From Clostridia bacterium (GTDB taxonomy: Bacteria; Bacillota; Clostridia; Oscillospirales; CAG-272), in assembly GCA_017540285.1 (NCBI GenBank), contig JAFYBI010000158.1, positions 1 through 6,148 on the forward strand: 6,148 bases of DNA, read 5' to 3'. Positions within the stretch are counted from its first letter, which is position 1, and the number at the start of each line of letters is the position of its first letter. Under the pieces are notes generated by a model. The model was not told where the DNA came from. It saw only the letters and a list, made by a program, of their open reading frames with translations, and searched no databases. Of this stretch, positions 5,259-6,148 are shown piece by piece. A program made the position numbers and the translations under genes.

Positions 5259-5280
5259 TTAACAGGAGGATAAAACACCT

Positions 5281-6148
5281 ATGATTCGTTCACATGTACT
5301 GGTCTGCGGCGGTACGGGATGTACCTCTTCCGGCAGCCGCCAGATCCGCGAGAGACTGGCCGAGGAACTGAAGGCGCAGGGTCTTGAAAACGAAGTCAAG
5401 ATCGTCCAGACCGGTTGCTTCGGTCTCTGCGAGCACGGCCCGATCATGATCATCTATCCCGAAGGCACCTTCTATTCCCGCGTCACCCCCGAGGATGTCC
5501 CCGAGATTGTTTCCGAGCACCTCCTGAAGGGCCGTATCGTCGAGCGCCTGGCTTACACCGACACCGGCGACGAGGAAGTCAAGAAAGCGGCCGACGTCTC
5601 CCTGAGCGACACCGTGTTCTACAAGAAGCAGAAACGCGTCGCGCTCCGCAACTGCGGCGTCATCAACCCCGAAGACATCGACGAGTACATCGCGATGGAC
5701 GGTTACTTCGCCCTGAACAAGGTCCTCACCGAGATGACCCCGGACGACGTCATCAACACCATCTCCGCATCCGGACTGCGCGGACGCGGCGGCGGCGGAT
5801 TCCCGACGGGCCGGAAGTGGTCCTTCGCGAAGGCCTCCGTTTCCGATAAGAAGTACGTCGTCTGCAACGCGGACGAAGGCGACCCGGGTGCGTTCATGGA
5901 CCGTTCCGTCCTCGAAGGCGACCCGCACGTCGTTCTTGAAGCCATGGCCATCGCGGGCTATGCGATCGGCGCCGACGAAGGCTGGATCTACGTCCGCGCG
6001 GAATATCCGATCGCCGTCAAGAGACTGAACATCGCGATCGAACAGGCGCACGAATACGGCCTGCTCGGCAAGAACATCTTCGGCACCGATTTCAGCTTTG
6101 ACATTCACCTCCGTCTCGGCGCAGGCGCGTTCGTCTGCGGCGAAGAAA
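5281..6148 (+). CDS. hndC: NuoF/HndC-like NADH-binding flavoprotein subunit of [FeFe]-hydrogenase (3' end missing)
   Basis: 289 codons are visible and the frame runs open off the right edge. Residues 1-90 form an N-terminal thioredoxin-like [2Fe-2S] domain with C9-x4-C14 and C46-x3-C50. This fused domain is typical of HydB/HndC and absent from complex I NuoF. The NuoF core follows: the glycine-rich FMN loop LRGRGGGGFPTG (166-177), the nucleotide-binding segment NADEGDPGAFMDR (196-208), and GAGAFVCGEE just before the cut. The C-terminal [4Fe-4S] motif and the expected terminal ferredoxin domain lie outside the window. Known role: it exchanges electrons with NAD(P)(H) at FMN and, in bifurcating complexes, couples ferredoxin and NADH to H2. 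Start at ATG 5281 with AGGAGG (5264-5269) and an 11-nt G-free spacer. The hydrogenase catalytic subunit gene is expected next. Confidence 0.93.
   Translation, partial: MIRSHVLVCGGTGCTSSGSRQIRERLAEELKAQGLENEVKIVQTGCFGLCEHGPIMIIYPEGTFYSRVTPEDVPEIVSEHLLKGRIVERLAYTDTGDEEVKKAADVSLSDTVFYKKQKRVALRNCGVINPEDIDEYIAMDGYFALNKVLTEMTPDDVINTISASGLRGRGGGGFPTGRKWSFAKASVSDKKYVVCNADEGDPGAFMDRSVLEGDPHVVLEAMAIAGYAIGADEGWIYVRAEYPIAVKRLNIAIEQAHEYGLLGKNIFGTDFSFDIHLRLGAGAFVCGEE

Noticed and set aside
5290..6108. Open frame of 272 codons on the - strand, opposite hndC.
   Set aside because: It mirrors a gene with clear NuoF motifs; its composition is typical of antisense translation in GC-rich coding DNA.

Overview
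The window is a fragment of an anaerobe's genome holding ten genes, all on the + strand, tightly packed and cut at both ends. The DNA is GC-rich (about 60% by eye, not counted) with strongly C/G-ended codons and clear AGGAGG-type ribosome binding sites. The gene content is an NAD-linked [FeFe]-hydrogenase locus of the kind found in fermentative Clostridia and relatives, so a strict H2-metabolising anaerobe, probably Bacillota, is the best guess. The sequence does not fix the taxon.

Layout. 1-410: the 3' end of an Mrp/NBP35-type P-loop ATPase (Fe-S cluster carrier). 465-962: a NuoE/HndA-like [2Fe-2S] subunit. 1023-4841: a compact six-gene block encoding DRTGG protein 1, an RsbW-like GHKL ATPase, a sensory-type (group D-like) [FeFe]-hydrogenase, DRTGG protein 2, a PHP-family phosphoesterase, and a second, different GHKL ATPase. 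4887-5258: a HndB-like thioredoxin-fold ferredoxin. 5281-6148 (cut): a NuoF/HndC-like FMN/NADH-binding subunit. The catalytic hydrogenase (HndD/HydA) is expected just beyond the right edge but is not visible.

How the genes work together. HndA, HndB and HndC are parts of an NAD(P)-dependent, probably electron-bifurcating [FeFe]-hydrogenase. The block between hndA and hndB looks like a signalling module. Its hydrogenase keeps the Fe-S and H-cluster cysteines but has Ala where catalytic enzymes have the proton-relay Cys. It is flanked by two ATPases with kinase-type ATP pockets, two DRTGG (putative nucleotide-binding) proteins and a metal-dependent phosphoesterase. No response regulator, histidine phosphoacceptor domain, STAS protein or sigma factor is visible. 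My inference is that H2 or ferredoxin redox state is sensed by HydS and passed through phosphorylation or partner switching to control the surrounding hydrogenase. This gene set is recognisable from other Firmicutes hydrogenase loci; as far as I know its mechanism is not established.

Expression. Inside the block, genes overlap by 4 or 8 bases except before hydS, which has a 51-nt leader that can fold. The hnd genes have their own Shine-Dalgarno sites with longer, G-free spacers. I saw no convincing promoter, terminator, tRNA, rRNA, CRISPR array, insertion sequence or long repeat.
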